Notes under the pieces: model-generated
The model's database searches: none
What the model was told of the DNA's origin: nothing
The model's input: only the letters and a program-made list of their open reading frames with translations
Translations under genes and position numbers: made by a program
Shown here: positions 14,657-24,252 of the stretch, piece by piece
Position numbering within the stretch: the first letter of the stretch is position 1
Layout of the letters: each line of letters starts with the position of its first letter
Assembly (NCBI GenBank): GCA_017608295.1
Contig: JAFCGF010000016.1
Coordinates: 1 to 47,628, forward strand
DNA length: 47,628 nucleotides
DNA from: Candidatus Woesearchaeota archaeon
GTDB lineage: Archaea; Nanoarchaeota; Nanoarchaeia; Woesearchaeales; JAGVZT01
Direction of reading: 5' to 3'

Positions 14657-16282
14657 TTATCCTTCATGAGAGAGGCCTACTGCACCACCGTCATAGCTAT
14701 CTGTGCCGGTACGGGTTACGCGTACTTGTGTCAGCTCAGCGCTCAGTGATTTAATTCCCGACCCATTTATGACATCGGCCCCCGCCCTTATTCCTGAGTG
14801 CGTAGCAAGCCAAGTGTTGGTGGCTTCGTCCATAAGGGTAAATGTTACCGCCCAATCATAAACCTGCGCCGCACTTGACAACCTGACAATAATTCCGGCC
14901 GTGCTGCTTACGTTTCCAGTGCCTTCAAGGTTTGAGACTGACCGCGCTCCCGATGTTTCTATCCCGCCCACATCGCCTAACTGGATTAGAATATCGTCGG
15001 TTCCGTCTAAAGAACTGGCGTCACCCATAACGGTAAAGCGCTTTGTCCCAGCCGGAAGGCCGGTAAAGTCGAACGCGGTTCCGCTTGTTGTGGCTTGCTT
15101 CGTTTCTAATGTTATATGATCCAGCGCATCAGATTCAGCCTTTGAATAAACGTCAACCGCAGTCCTAACCTGTGCTGGTGTCATATCAACAGGAACGCCA
15201 GTGCCGGCGCCGGAAACCCTGCCCTTGATTGTGGCCTGTGCCATATCCGCAAGCTTGGCATTCGCTACCGAGCCGTCTGCGATGGCGGTCGTTTGAACAA
15301 CCTCAACCCATTCGCCACTTGTTAAGTCACCGATAATAGAATGCGTTTCCCACTGTGAAGTGATGACAACAGAAGCCGCGCCGTTTATGGTATCGGTTCC
15401 GCCACGATTGATTGTGATCGTGTTCGCGTCGCCTGTGTCTTTCACGAAGGCAAACTTCATATCTTCCGCATAAACAGATAACTCTGACAAGTTTATGACA
15501 ACATTGCCGCCAGACGTGTCGATCTTGAATAAGAATCCTTCTTCCGTCAGCAACGGAACAATGGGACTATCAGCAAAATCTTTGCCTTCAACATTATTAT
15601 AAAGACCTTCAAGTGCAGCGCTTGCAGCAGCCACAGCGCTTGCCGCGGCATTTGTTTCCGATGTTGCTGCGTTCGCTTCTGACGTTGACGCAGCACCCTC
15701 GCTAACAAGAGCAGCGGCAGCGCTCGCAGCAGCAGCGGTTGCCTCGGCCTGAGCGCTAGAGATAGCACTGGCTGTCGGGCCTTCAATAATGGCCGTCCCC
15801 GCGCTATCCCAAATACCAACAACAGTGTTGGCAGCAGGAGCGGGCAATGTAAAATCAGCGCCGGAGTCATCAGATATCGGAACCTTCAGAGATCTGTCAA
15901 TCTGCTCTTGTTGCTGTAAATCAATCATGCGCGAATAATCGAACGTGGCCTCAACCGTTTCAGGTTTATATTTAGCCTGGTTCTGGAGATCTGTTTCCTG
16001 GTCAATGTCCACAGCGCGGGAGAGGGTCAGCTTATCTCCGGTTGCCAGCTCAGTCCCCAATGTTGCCGGATATGTGATCGATCCCTTACCAGGGTAATCA
16101 GCAACAGAGATGCTGTAATTACCTGTCCCGGTACCTTCTGTTATTGTTGTTTCAGCGCCAAGGGCATCTGTGTGGATCACAGTTATATCGGTGGCTGCGT
16201 TGATTATGAAGTCAAACGAAAAAACTGTTGTTGAGTCGTTTCCGTTTTTAATCTCTTTGGGATCTGTGTCTGCAAGGGTCAT
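14657..16282 (-). CDS. Tail fibre, T7 gp17-like N-terminus
   Basis: A 541-aa fibre. The first 150 residues (FSFDFIINAATDITVIHTD, YPGKGSITYP, LTLSRAVDIDQETDL) match the T7-type fibre attachment domain that binds the tail. Residues about 165-225 are an Ala/Ser/Glu coiled-coil repeat (SAQAEATAAAASAAAAL, TSEANAATSETNA), typical of a trimeric shaft. The rest is beta-rich and probably binds the host receptor; the C-terminal 150 residues look like a compact head domain. Host-range determinant. Confidence 0.82.
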   Translation of the reverse strand: MTLADTDPKEIKNGNDSTTVFSFDFIINAATDITVIHTDALGAETTITEGTGTGNYSISVADYPGKGSITYPATLGTELATGDKLTLSRAVDIDQETDLQNQAKYKPETVEATFDYSRMIDLQQQEQIDRSLKVPISDDSGADFTLPAPAANTVVGIWDSAGTAIIEGPTASAISSAQAEATAAAASAAAALVSEGAASTSEANAATSETNAAASAVAAASAALEGLYNNVEGKDFADSPIVPLLTEEGFLFKIDTSGGNVVINLSELSVYAEDMKFAFVKDTGDANTITINRGGTDTINGAASVVITSQWETHSIIGDLTSGEWVEVVQTTAIADGSVANAKLADMAQATIKGRVSGAGTGVPVDMTPAQVRTAVDVYSKAESDALDHITLETKQATTSGTAFDFTGLPAGTKRFTVMGDASSLDGTDDILIQLGDVGGIETSGARSVSNLEGTGNVSSTAGIIVRLSSAAQVYDWAVTFTLMDEATNTWLATHSGIRAGADVINGSGIKSLSAELTQVRVTRTGTDSYDGGAVGLSHEG

Positions 16283-16331
16283 TTGTCATCCTCATTGAAT
16301 ATTACATTTATAACATTTATTATTGCGGTTG

Positions 16332-19300
16332 TTAATCCTTATCTGGTCCTCGTAAAAATTCTACCATATCCGGCATGGTGCCATCATCTTTCCACTTCGC
16401 CAGAGAATCAAGCAATCTTTTGGGCTGCAAGACAGGAAAGCCAAAGGCATATCCGGCAGCAGACAGGGCTTTTATAGCAGCCTCTCTGCTCATTTCTCCC
16501 TCATCAACAGCCTGAGCAATCTCCCTCATCGCCTTGGCCATCTCTTTTGGAATGCTGTCAAGAGGTGTTGTGCTGTAACCAAAACCTTCAGCTATACCGG
16601 TGAGGTCACGCACAAACGCTACGGATGTTGCGCTATATAAAAATGATTTAATCATCAACCATCTAACATAATCTTCCTCATCATCCGGTTTTTCACCGCG
16701 CATCATAGCTTCTAAAGCTGTGGGCAGAATCAAAATAACAGCAGCTCTGGCAGCAAACCTACCAACATCGCGTGGCTTCTTAATTTTTGTGGTACCAAAG
16801 GCGCGGGCCTGGATGTTATAAAGCAAATTAAAGAACGAATAGAACATGGTGAAGGCATTCATTAATCCGCGTTGACGCTGGATCTGTGCCAGGTCTTTTG
16901 TCCCACCGGCCGTTTGTGTTTTGCGAACCATGCTATCAGCAGAATTAATAGCCTGCGTTTCGCTCTTGCCTTCTTTCAAAGCCTTGTCTTGTGCGGCAAT
17001 CCACGTAGGAATATCAACCATATAAAACTGTATATAAGCGATATGCAGCAAAGTTGAACGCTGGAATTTTTTCCAGATACCTCTTTTCCCGGACAACTGT
17101 TTCATGGCATGAGACAGATCACGATCGATGTTATCTATCCGGTGACGCATCTGACCAGAAACATCTATGACGTGTTCTACGATACCCTTCTGAGTAATTG
17201 CTTGCTTCATGCCCCACGCCAGAGCCAAGGCGCCTTTCTGCGGCTTGTATGATCCATCTTCCTGGCGAGATAAAGCATCTATTGACTGCGCCCAGCCAAG
17301 AGGCTGTGACATTCCTGTGGTGTAAGAGACACCCATGATCGCAATGGTTACGTTGGTACGCATTGCCTCAACAGCTTTATCCCAGAAATTGAGAACCTTG
17401 TCTGTCTGGCCATCAGCGGCAACGTCACCAATCCAGGCCTTCAGCTCACGATAATATGCCTCACCAAGTTTTTCAGTGATGGCTGTTGATAAAGTTTTTC
17501 TGGACAATAGCTTCCTGGTCAAGCGAACCGTTTCATAATGGGAAACATAATGAGCCATCCGGCGAACGTGATTAGGAACAGCAGCGATATCAAGCAACAC
17601 AGGAGCGGCAAAGTTTGTCCGGGCTTTTGTCATGCCAGAGAACACACCGGCCTTTGTCACTTGGCTCTGCATAGCTTCCAGGGCAGACTTGCCTTCCAGA
17701 TCTCGTGACATAGCGGAGCGACGCGGATCATACATCATCGGGAAGTATCTGCCGGTATAGTCACCATGCTTGGTTTCTATTTTTTTAGACTCAATCTTTT
17801 CAGGAGATACACCGTTTTCTCTGCGGTAGATATCTTGAACTTGAGGGTAGATATTATCGAACGCATCCCATACAGCCTGGATGAAATCCCACTCTTCTTT
17901 GGTGAGGGCTTCCAGAGCTTCCATTATTCCTTCTTCTGTCCATGCGGCACCTTCCTGTTCGGATCCACGTATCATCTTATCGAGATTCGATTCGTTCCCA
18001 ACATTCAGGGCCAGCATGAGCAGATTGCCCCTGTTCATCTCGCGGCCAAGAGAAGGTACAAATTTATCTCTGCCCAGATTTTTACGAACCTCTTTCGGCA
18101 AAGCTTGTAACTTCTCCATAAATACTTCATTGACTTTCCGGACAATATCATTCTTCTGATTTTCAGCATCAGCTACCGGCTGGAAAAAAGCCTGGTGCGC
18201 TGGGCCTGTGCCTTCACCATCCATAAACTCCAGCAAAAATTCTACCTTGCGGAGAGATGCGTCAAACGAATGAAAGCGCTCGGTTGCTTTGTCTTTGAAT
18301 GACGGATCTTGTCTTATGGCTTTGGCGGTTTCTACCGACTTGGTTGGAAGGTTATCAAGGCGAGCCATGATATCTTCTTCCATTTGTTTAATATCCACCA
18401 GCTCGCCATCGACCAAAGCTTTTTTCTTCAGCCTGCCCTGGGCTTCCAGGTTTCTAATGGAATCTGTCAACGTCCGGAACTCGTCAAGAGTTAAATCCCG
18501 GAAGTGCGTTTTCTCGTCAGCATCCAGGATCTCTTGAGGAACATTAAATATAGCACCCTCGTCTTCTGCCTGGCGCTCCATCCAATCATTGAAAGCAGCC
18601 TTCTCGATCATACGACGCTTTTTATCTGATAGGCGCGGGCCAAGTTGGTAGCTGCCCAATATCTCTTTAATGCGATCGATGTAATCTGCGTCAATTGTTT
18701 TGAACAGTTTTTTCTTCTTGTTAAATTTCCGCATATAGTTACGGGATTTATCCATCTCGGCACGAACTTTATAGGATTCCTTGGCCATAAAGTGATTCAT
18801 TGCCTGGCGGAATTTCGCACGCTGGGCTTCAAGCATGTTGCCGGCTTTAAATTCTTTTGCCGCCAGGCGAGCATAGCGCTTTTCAGCAGCCAGGAACTTG
18901 GTCGGTTTGATATTGTCAACCTTGTGTTTACCAATTTGCTCTTTAGCCCACTGACGAACAAAGGCTGATTTAAGCTTCTCCTGGCCTTCACGCAGGGCAT
19001 TCACTTCAGCAACCAGCACATCGCCGCGTTTGTCTCCGTGAATAGATTCTACCGCAGCAGCTTCAGCTTGATCTGGCAATTGCATATCACCATGCTTTGC
19101 CTTCATACGCGCATCGGCCTCAGATTCGATCACCTCCTTCATGGGTTGGACGTTCATTAATTCTATAAGCATATCTCTCGCGTTGCTATATCCGTATGTC
19201 ATAGCGACAACATCAGGATGGGCTTTGCCTTCCTTACTGGCTGTCGCATAAAGAACTTTGCCTTGGACTTTCGGCAGGCGCTTGGCTGTCTCATCGTTCT

Positions 19301-21470
19301 CCATGATAAGATCGATAGCTTTGCGATCCATCCGGTTTGGACGGCCTTCCAGGGATTCGCCGTTTGGATGCGTGCCATTAGCCAGGGCATACATGAGCTT
19401 ATATTCTTTGCGCTCGTGCGTTTCTTCTGCAACTTCTGACTTTATTTTTTCAAGCTCATCCGTCCACCACTGAAGACGCTCACGCTCAACCTCGTTAAGA
19501 TGTTTTTTAAGCTGTCTGGTTTTACCTTCTTCGACAGACCGGGCTACATCTCTCTGGTAATTTTTGAACTGCTTTGGCGTCATGCCGATTTCTTCAGCAG
19601 ATCCAAACATGGCTTTCATATCATACTGAGAAGAGGCCATCTCGATTTCTTCATCCGTCGCCAATAAGCGATCCATCACATCACGCACGTCAGGAGTAAA
19701 CTGGACAAGGCCGGTGGCTTTCTTGTAAATCGACACCAGCCATGCCCGGAAACGATTAAACGCGTCCTGTAGGGCAATGCTGGGTGCCTGACCTGTACGA
19801 AAGTAATCTTCGACGCCACGCGCCCATTGTTCGTGCATCGCTATAGAGAGGTATCCCTGAGCGTCCTGACTACGATCCAGATCACCGGTTATCACAAATT
19901 CTTTTATCTGCTTGTCAGACATAGCCGCAAGAACGGTGACAGCCTCGGTGTCATTTGCCTTGCTCGCTTGGTCAATGGCTTCTTGTTTTAATGCGCCGGC
20001 ATTCTTGCCCCACCATTTAGTGATGACGTTCCAATCGTCAACCAACTGCTCATTAGTGGTGCCATACGCCTGTTGGTCCTGACGTAATTGCTCCAGGAAC
20101 AAGTGACCACTTTCATGCAGGAAACTGGATCTGTCAGAACCAAGGCCAAGATTAATGTTTACACCTGTAGGACCGAATTGAATCGAGGCGCGTTTGTCTT
20201 GGCGCATGATGCGTGGGTCGCTGGGATCAAAGGTGCCGACGTTCTCCACAGATTTAATATTGGTGCGACCAGAGTGGAATACGTGAACGTGAGCTGTGCC
20301 TGGTTCTATGTTCATAGTAGAAAACTGATTGTCTGCATTTTTCAAAATGATACCATCGTAACCCATTTCCTCTATCACCTGAGACAGAAGATCGCTACCT
20401 ATAAACTCGCCGCCTTCATCGCTTTCAGCGTACATAAAATCCTCTGACTCGCGCATCAACTTATCTACATCAGAAGACCTTGCTTCACCACCAAGCTCAA
20501 AAACCTGTCCCGCCAACTCGCCAGCTTCTATACCGTTTTTCATAGCAACTTGCTGGATAGCCTCGATAAGAATGTTTGGCGTTTCAGCCTCTATATCCCA
20601 CCGAGCTTCACTGATCTGATCGTCGTACACATCAGCATTATTAAGAACCTCTTCAACCGTGATACCCTCGTTATCAGCCACCTGTTCCACAGCTTCGTTG
20701 GTAATCTCTTCATTATCAACAAGCTCTATCCATTGACTATCCTCGCCAACAACAAATGGCTTTTCCATCTTGACATACAGATCCAAAGTTTGGTCTTGTC
20801 CTCCAGACAGCTCTTGGCGAGCTATGGTTTTGGCCGCTAGATCAGCGGCGTCGTGGTCATCCATCTTAGAGATGTGATCGCTTATAAAAGCGAGATCCCC
20901 CAGAGATCTGTGCAGAGATTCTAAAACTTCTTTACGGCCCTTCTCTTCAAATTGACCTTCGATATCCTGAGATAGTCTTTCAGTTCTTTGCTCTATCCTG
21001 TTCGTGAGATCCGGGCCTTCACCAGCATAATTATCATGTGCATCCTGCTCAGAACTGGTAAAATAATTCATTGCGCCGAAATGACTTTCCACATTAGCTT
21101 TGGTAGCATCAAACGCCTCAAACTCATGCGTGGTGCCGTGAAAGACCTTAACCACAACCGGACCTTCACCGGTGAAATCATAATCATTAATCTCGTGCGG
21201 ATTTATAACGCGAACGTCTTCACCACCAGCCCAAGCCTTAAACTCTGGCGTCGCCGTAGGATCCTGAAACCCCTGAAACAATTCCCTAGTCCCCATGCGC
21301 TCAGGCGCCGGCACCGCAGGAACATCAAAACCCTGCTCTGTCAACTGGCCCCGTAAACTTTCCAGATCCTCACCCAGACCGGCCCGGTATTTATCCAGGC
21401 CCAGATCGGTTATTTCCGTAGCAGTTTCACTATCTACTTTGAGGCTTTTCAGGCAATCAGCTAATGACAT
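16332..21470 (-). CDS. Giant polyvalent/ejection protein with ART-like and HESGH peptidase-like domains
   Basis: A 1,712-aa protein in the ejection-protein position (like T7 gp16 but different). Residues 107-150 (VVKVFHGTTHEFEAFD ... NYF ... AHDNYA) and 368-410 (MGYDGIILKN ... NIKSV) are the two halves of an ADP-ribosyltransferase-like fold seen in phage polyvalent proteins. Residues 450-458 (FLHESGHLF) form an HExxH zinc-peptidase motif. The central 800 residues are charged and helical; the C-terminal 400 contain a hydrophobic stretch (AAVILILPTALEAMM). It may be packaged and delivered with the DNA to modify host proteins or build the ejection conduit. Domain calls are from motifs only. Confidence 0.7.
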   Translation of the reverse strand: MSLADCLKSLKVDSETATEITDLGLDKYRAGLGEDLESLRGQLTEQGFDVPAVPAPERMGTRELFQGFQDPTATPEFKAWAGGEDVRVINPHEINDYDFTGEGPVVVKVFHGTTHEFEAFDATKANVESHFGAMNYFTSSEQDAHDNYAGEGPDLTNRIEQRTERLSQDIEGQFEEKGRKEVLESLHRSLGDLAFISDHISKMDDHDAADLAAKTIARQELSGGQDQTLDLYVKMEKPFVVGEDSQWIELVDNEEITNEAVEQVADNEGITVEEVLNNADVYDDQISEARWDIEAETPNILIEAIQQVAMKNGIEAGELAGQVFELGGEARSSDVDKLMRESEDFMYAESDEGGEFIGSDLLSQVIEEMGYDGIILKNADNQFSTMNIEPGTAHVHVFHSGRTNIKSVENVGTFDPSDPRIMRQDKRASIQFGPTGVNINLGLGSDRSSFLHESGHLFLEQLRQDQQAYGTTNEQLVDDWNVITKWWGKNAGALKQEAIDQASKANDTEAVTVLAAMSDKQIKEFVITGDLDRSQDAQGYLSIAMHEQWARGVEDYFRTGQAPSIALQDAFNRFRAWLVSIYKKATGLVQFTPDVRDVMDRLLATDEEIEMASSQYDMKAMFGSAEEIGMTPKQFKNYQRDVARSVEEGKTRQLKKHLNEVERERLQWWTDELEKIKSEVAEETHERKEYKLMYALANGTHPNGESLEGRPNRMDRKAIDLIMENDETAKRLPKVQGKVLYATASKEGKAHPDVVAMTYGYSNARDMLIELMNVQPMKEVIESEADARMKAKHGDMQLPDQAEAAAVESIHGDKRGDVLVAEVNALREGQEKLKSAFVRQWAKEQIGKHKVDNIKPTKFLAAEKRYARLAAKEFKAGNMLEAQRAKFRQAMNHFMAKESYKVRAEMDKSRNYMRKFNKKKKLFKTIDADYIDRIKEILGSYQLGPRLSDKKRRMIEKAAFNDWMERQAEDEGAIFNVPQEILDADEKTHFRDLTLDEFRTLTDSIRNLEAQGRLKKKALVDGELVDIKQMEEDIMARLDNLPTKSVETAKAIRQDPSFKDKATERFHSFDASLRKVEFLLEFMDGEGTGPAHQAFFQPVADAENQKNDIVRKVNEVFMEKLQALPKEVRKNLGRDKFVPSLGREMNRGNLLMLALNVGNESNLDKMIRGSEQEGAAWTEEGIMEALEALTKEEWDFIQAVWDAFDNIYPQVQDIYRRENGVSPEKIESKKIETKHGDYTGRYFPMMYDPRRSAMSRDLEGKSALEAMQSQVTKAGVFSGMTKARTNFAAPVLLDIAAVPNHVRRMAHYVSHYETVRLTRKLLSRKTLSTAITEKLGEAYYRELKAWIGDVAADGQTDKVLNFWDKAVEAMRTNVTIAIMGVSYTTGMSQPLGWAQSIDALSRQEDGSYKPQKGALALAWGMKQAITQKGIVEHVIDVSGQMRHRIDNIDRDLSHAMKQLSGKRGIWKKFQRSTLLHIAYIQFYMVDIPTWIAAQDKALKEGKSETQAINSADSMVRKTQTAGGTKDLAQIQRQRGLMNAFTMFYSFFNLLYNIQARAFGTTKIKKPRDVGRFAARAAVILILPTALEAMMRGEKPDDEEDYVRWLMIKSFLYSATSVAFVRDLTGIAEGFGYSTTPLDSIPKEMAKAMREIAQAVDEGEMSREAAIKALSAAGYAFGFPVLQPKRLLDSLAKWKDDGTMPDMVEFLRGPDKD

Positions 21471-21769
21471 TTGGTTATCTCTTCCATGAATTTCATCATT
21501 GTTTCCAGTATGATCTTATCATCTTCCAATATACGCTGTCTATGGTCGACAGCCATGCCCATGGCACCGGCCGGATCGGTTGCAACAGCAAGCCCAGCAG
21601 CAGCGCCACCAGCCCAGAAGGCAAACATTGACCTAACGCCCGCCTGCTCTATGACAGGGATGCCACCCGCGCCACCAGACCAGAAGGCAAGCATTGACTT
21701 AGCCCCAGCTTGGACGGCGACCGCTGCGCTTCCGGCTCCACCAATCCAATAAGCTAAAAGGCTACGCAT
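21461..21769 (-). CDS. Three-repeat hydrophobic Gly/Ala protein
   Basis: A 102-aa protein, ATG overlapping the upstream TAA. The first 66 residues are three copies of a 22-23-aa unit: MRSLLAYWIGGAGSAAVAV, KSMLAFWSGGAGGIPVIEQ and RSMFAFWAGGAAAGLAVA. Each is hydrophobic enough to cross or lie in a membrane. The C-terminal 30 residues are a charged helix (QRILEDDKIILETMMKF). Single-copy AFWxGGA proteins occur in many phages; a three-fold tandem version is unusual. Position between ejection protein and fibre-like genes suggests a virion or membrane-conduit role. Confidence 0.55.
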   Translation of the reverse strand: MRSLLAYWIGGAGSAAVAVQAGAKSMLAFWSGGAGGIPVIEQAGVRSMFAFWAGGAAAGLAVATDPAGAMGMAVDHRQRILEDDKIILETMMKFMEEITKCH

Positions 21770-24243
21770 TATGTAGGATCATTCCCTGTTATTGGGTCAG
21801 CCGCCGCGTCAGTCGTCACAGTTGCCGTCCATGCGCTTGTTGCATCATCCTCTTTAGTAACCGTCAAAGTTGTTCCAGAAAGCGACCACTTGTTTCTCAA
21901 GAAGCGTAAAGCGTTAAGAGGCGACCTGGAGTTTGTATCTGATACAGCACTCAGGTCACGGTTTAACAAAGCGTCAGCGTTTTCTATCGCTGTTGGCGAG
22001 GCAGAAATCATATCGGTATTGGTCGTTGTTACATCAACTAAATCAACATTTACCACAGCTCCTGAAAGCGTAGTTATTGCTCCAGCCGAAACTATATCAG
22101 TCGCGGCATGAGTAGAGAACCCTGTGGCCGTGATCCAGTTGCCTTGGTTGGTTTGCAGTTCGTTTGTGTCCCCGACAATAGCCGCAAGCTGAGTAGAGTT
22201 TGCGTCCATTTCCTCGCGGATTTCAACAACGGTAGGGGCGGAGCCACCCGCTCCTGTGGTCCAAGCTGCATCACCTCTATCACGAATAGCTTCTAGGCTA
22301 TCTGTTGACGTATTGAATGTAGCGCCTTCTACACCATCAAAACGGGCCGGAAGTGTTGTGCTTGTATCTACTAAGATAGCCGCTACATCAGCCGCTAATA
22401 TAGCGCCATCAACATTCACCGTTGGCGAACCTGTTAGGTTATTTACCAGAGCCTTATAAGTCCCGCGAATTTCAACTTGTGCATCAGCGCCGTTAAGAGT
22501 GACTGTTCCTAATTCGCCTGAAACAGTAACTACGTCACCAGCCGCTAGGTTGTTAATTGTTATACCTCCCGACCAGCGCCTAAACGATACTGTTGATGCG
22601 CCTATAGCGGCCCCCATGTCTAATGTTGGCGCTCCGTCTCCGGCTACTCCTGATTGACAATTCACAATAGAATAATCCCCTGCGTCTGTTAAGGTTACTG
22701 TGTCCTCCATAGTACAGTCAAAAAGGTGGGCGTTCTGTATAGAAATAGCTCCAACAAAAGCATCGTGGAAATCAGCATCCGTTGCCGATGTGGATATTCC
22801 TGAAACTTCACCATCAAAAATATGTGTCTCGTTTATACTTTGACCGCCAAGCTCTAAAGTGCCGCCGTGGTTATAGATAATAAGCCCATCATGCGCGTCT
22901 GCCATAACATAGGTAGACCCTGGTATATTAGTGATAGCTTTATATCCTGTACTAACCAGAAGGGTTTGAACAGCGGCTTCTGTTGAGACAGGATTGCCAG
23001 CCGTGCCGTCAACACCAACAATAGTTCCTGTGTTTGACGCTGCGCTATTGTACCAGATAGAAGCCCGATCATAGCCCTCTGTTCCTTGTGAAAAAGCTGT
23101 GTAGATTTGGTCTATCGCCAATGTTGCAGATGTAAGGCCGGACGCTGCGAGAAATCTTACCCGTATCTTACCCTTATTAGCTCCAGTGCCGACCATATTA
23201 ACAAATAAATCATAGTTATTAACATCATTGGTAGCTGAACCCTTACCAGCCATTATACCTATTTGTTTCCATGATGTAGAAACCCAATCGTACCCAAAAA
23301 CATTTAAGCTATCGTTGGCGCTACTTAAGTAGCCCGTAACAGTAACAGACGAAGGAGTACCAGCACCGACAGTAAACTCGTAATAAAGCTCCATAGCGCC
23401 GCCATCGTCTGTATGTTCGTGGCGTGTTCCATCAAGAGCCTCAGTAGAAGCGTATGTGTTGGCTGACTGTACCCCCGTAGTAAGCGAGTATGAGACTGCT
23501 GGCGTGTTAATCGCGCTGCCAACATTCGTAATAGCGGATAGTTGTGCTTGACTAGATGGGAAGGTGTCGCCTGTTAGTCCGGTTGTGTCATATTGTTTTT
23601 CAATATTAGATAGTGCCGTTGAATTTAAGATGTTCGTTCCGGCTGTTAAGATGCGAGTTCCGACTGACCAAACATCAGCAGCCGCATGAGTAGAGAACCC
23701 TGTCGCTGTAGCCCAAGCCCCTTGATTGGTCTGTAATTCATCTGTATCAACTAAAATCGTATCAACAATTCCGTCAATGGTGGCGAGCGTGGCGGGTAAT
23801 GTGGTGCCTGTGTCGACCAGAATAGCGTCTACATTGGTATCGAGCGTTGTGATAGTCGCCGGAATAGTCGTTCCGGTGTCTACTAAAATAGCGTCTACAT
23901 TTGTGTCAATTATATCCTGTTTCGCCTCTGTAGCTAGGTCATCAATATCATTGGTGGTTGTTGGTATATCGATAAACACGCTTTTCCATTCGGTTCCTGC
24001 AGCGTCCTTACAGTGAATAGCAACATTATTGGCATCCATCTCTGTTGCAGACAACGAGAGCTTAACAGCTTCCCCCCCCGCTGGTGTAACTGTCGGAAGT
24101 GTCGCTAGATTGGCAAAGGAACCGCCGTCTTTGGAAACCTTGAAGTCACCGGCCGCAATAGTTGGCGCGGCTTTAAAGATATCGTCATCAGCTACGGAAG
24201 GTAGCCCAATATATTTTATAAATGCTTCGTTCTTTTTAGGCAT
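21769..24243 (-). CDS. Large tail/virion protein with VDAILVDTGTT repeats
   Basis: An 824-aa beta-rich protein. N-terminal 95 residues form a domain (FKVSKDGGSFANLATLPT, WKSVFIDIP) found in phage fibre-like and decoration proteins. Residues about 100-170 contain repeats of TNVDAILVDTGTTLPATL and a related ILVDTDELQTNQGAW; the same unit returns near residues 600-700. These read like stretches of trimeric fibre. The middle (400-600) resembles a parallel beta helix (HIFDGEVSGIS, AHLFDCTMEDTV, YSIVNCQSGV). Likely a tail spike or fibre; receptor or enzymatic function unknown. Confidence 0.6.
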   Translation of the reverse strand: MPKKNEAFIKYIGLPSVADDDIFKAAPTIAAGDFKVSKDGGSFANLATLPTVTPAGGEAVKLSLSATEMDANNVAIHCKDAAGTEWKSVFIDIPTTTNDIDDLATEAKQDIIDTNVDAILVDTGTTIPATITTLDTNVDAILVDTGTTLPATLATIDGIVDTILVDTDELQTNQGAWATATGFSTHAAADVWSVGTRILTAGTNILNSTALSNIEKQYDTTGLTGDTFPSSQAQLSAITNVGSAINTPAVSYSLTTGVQSANTYASTEALDGTRHEHTDDGGAMELYYEFTVGAGTPSSVTVTGYLSSANDSLNVFGYDWVSTSWKQIGIMAGKGSATNDVNNYDLFVNMVGTGANKGKIRVRFLAASGLTSATLAIDQIYTAFSQGTEGYDRASIWYNSAASNTGTIVGVDGTAGNPVSTEAAVQTLLVSTGYKAITNIPGSTYVMADAHDGLIIYNHGGTLELGGQSINETHIFDGEVSGISTSATDADFHDAFVGAISIQNAHLFDCTMEDTVTLTDAGDYSIVNCQSGVAGDGAPTLDMGAAIGASTVSFRRWSGGITINNLAAGDVVTVSGELGTVTLNGADAQVEIRGTYKALVNNLTGSPTVNVDGAILAADVAAILVDTSTTLPARFDGVEGATFNTSTDSLEAIRDRGDAAWTTGAGGSAPTVVEIREEMDANSTQLAAIVGDTNELQTNQGNWITATGFSTHAATDIVSAGAITTLSGAVVNVDLVDVTTTNTDMISASPTAIENADALLNRDLSAVSDTNSRSPLNALRFLRNKWSLSGTTLTVTKEDDATSAWTATVTTDAAADPITGNDPT

Positions 24244-24252
24244 TATTCTTCC

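Noticed and set aside
14657..16282. Diversity-generating retroelement as in BPP-1
   Set aside because: Capsid genes resemble BPP-1, but no reverse transcriptase gene and no template/variable repeat pair was seen.
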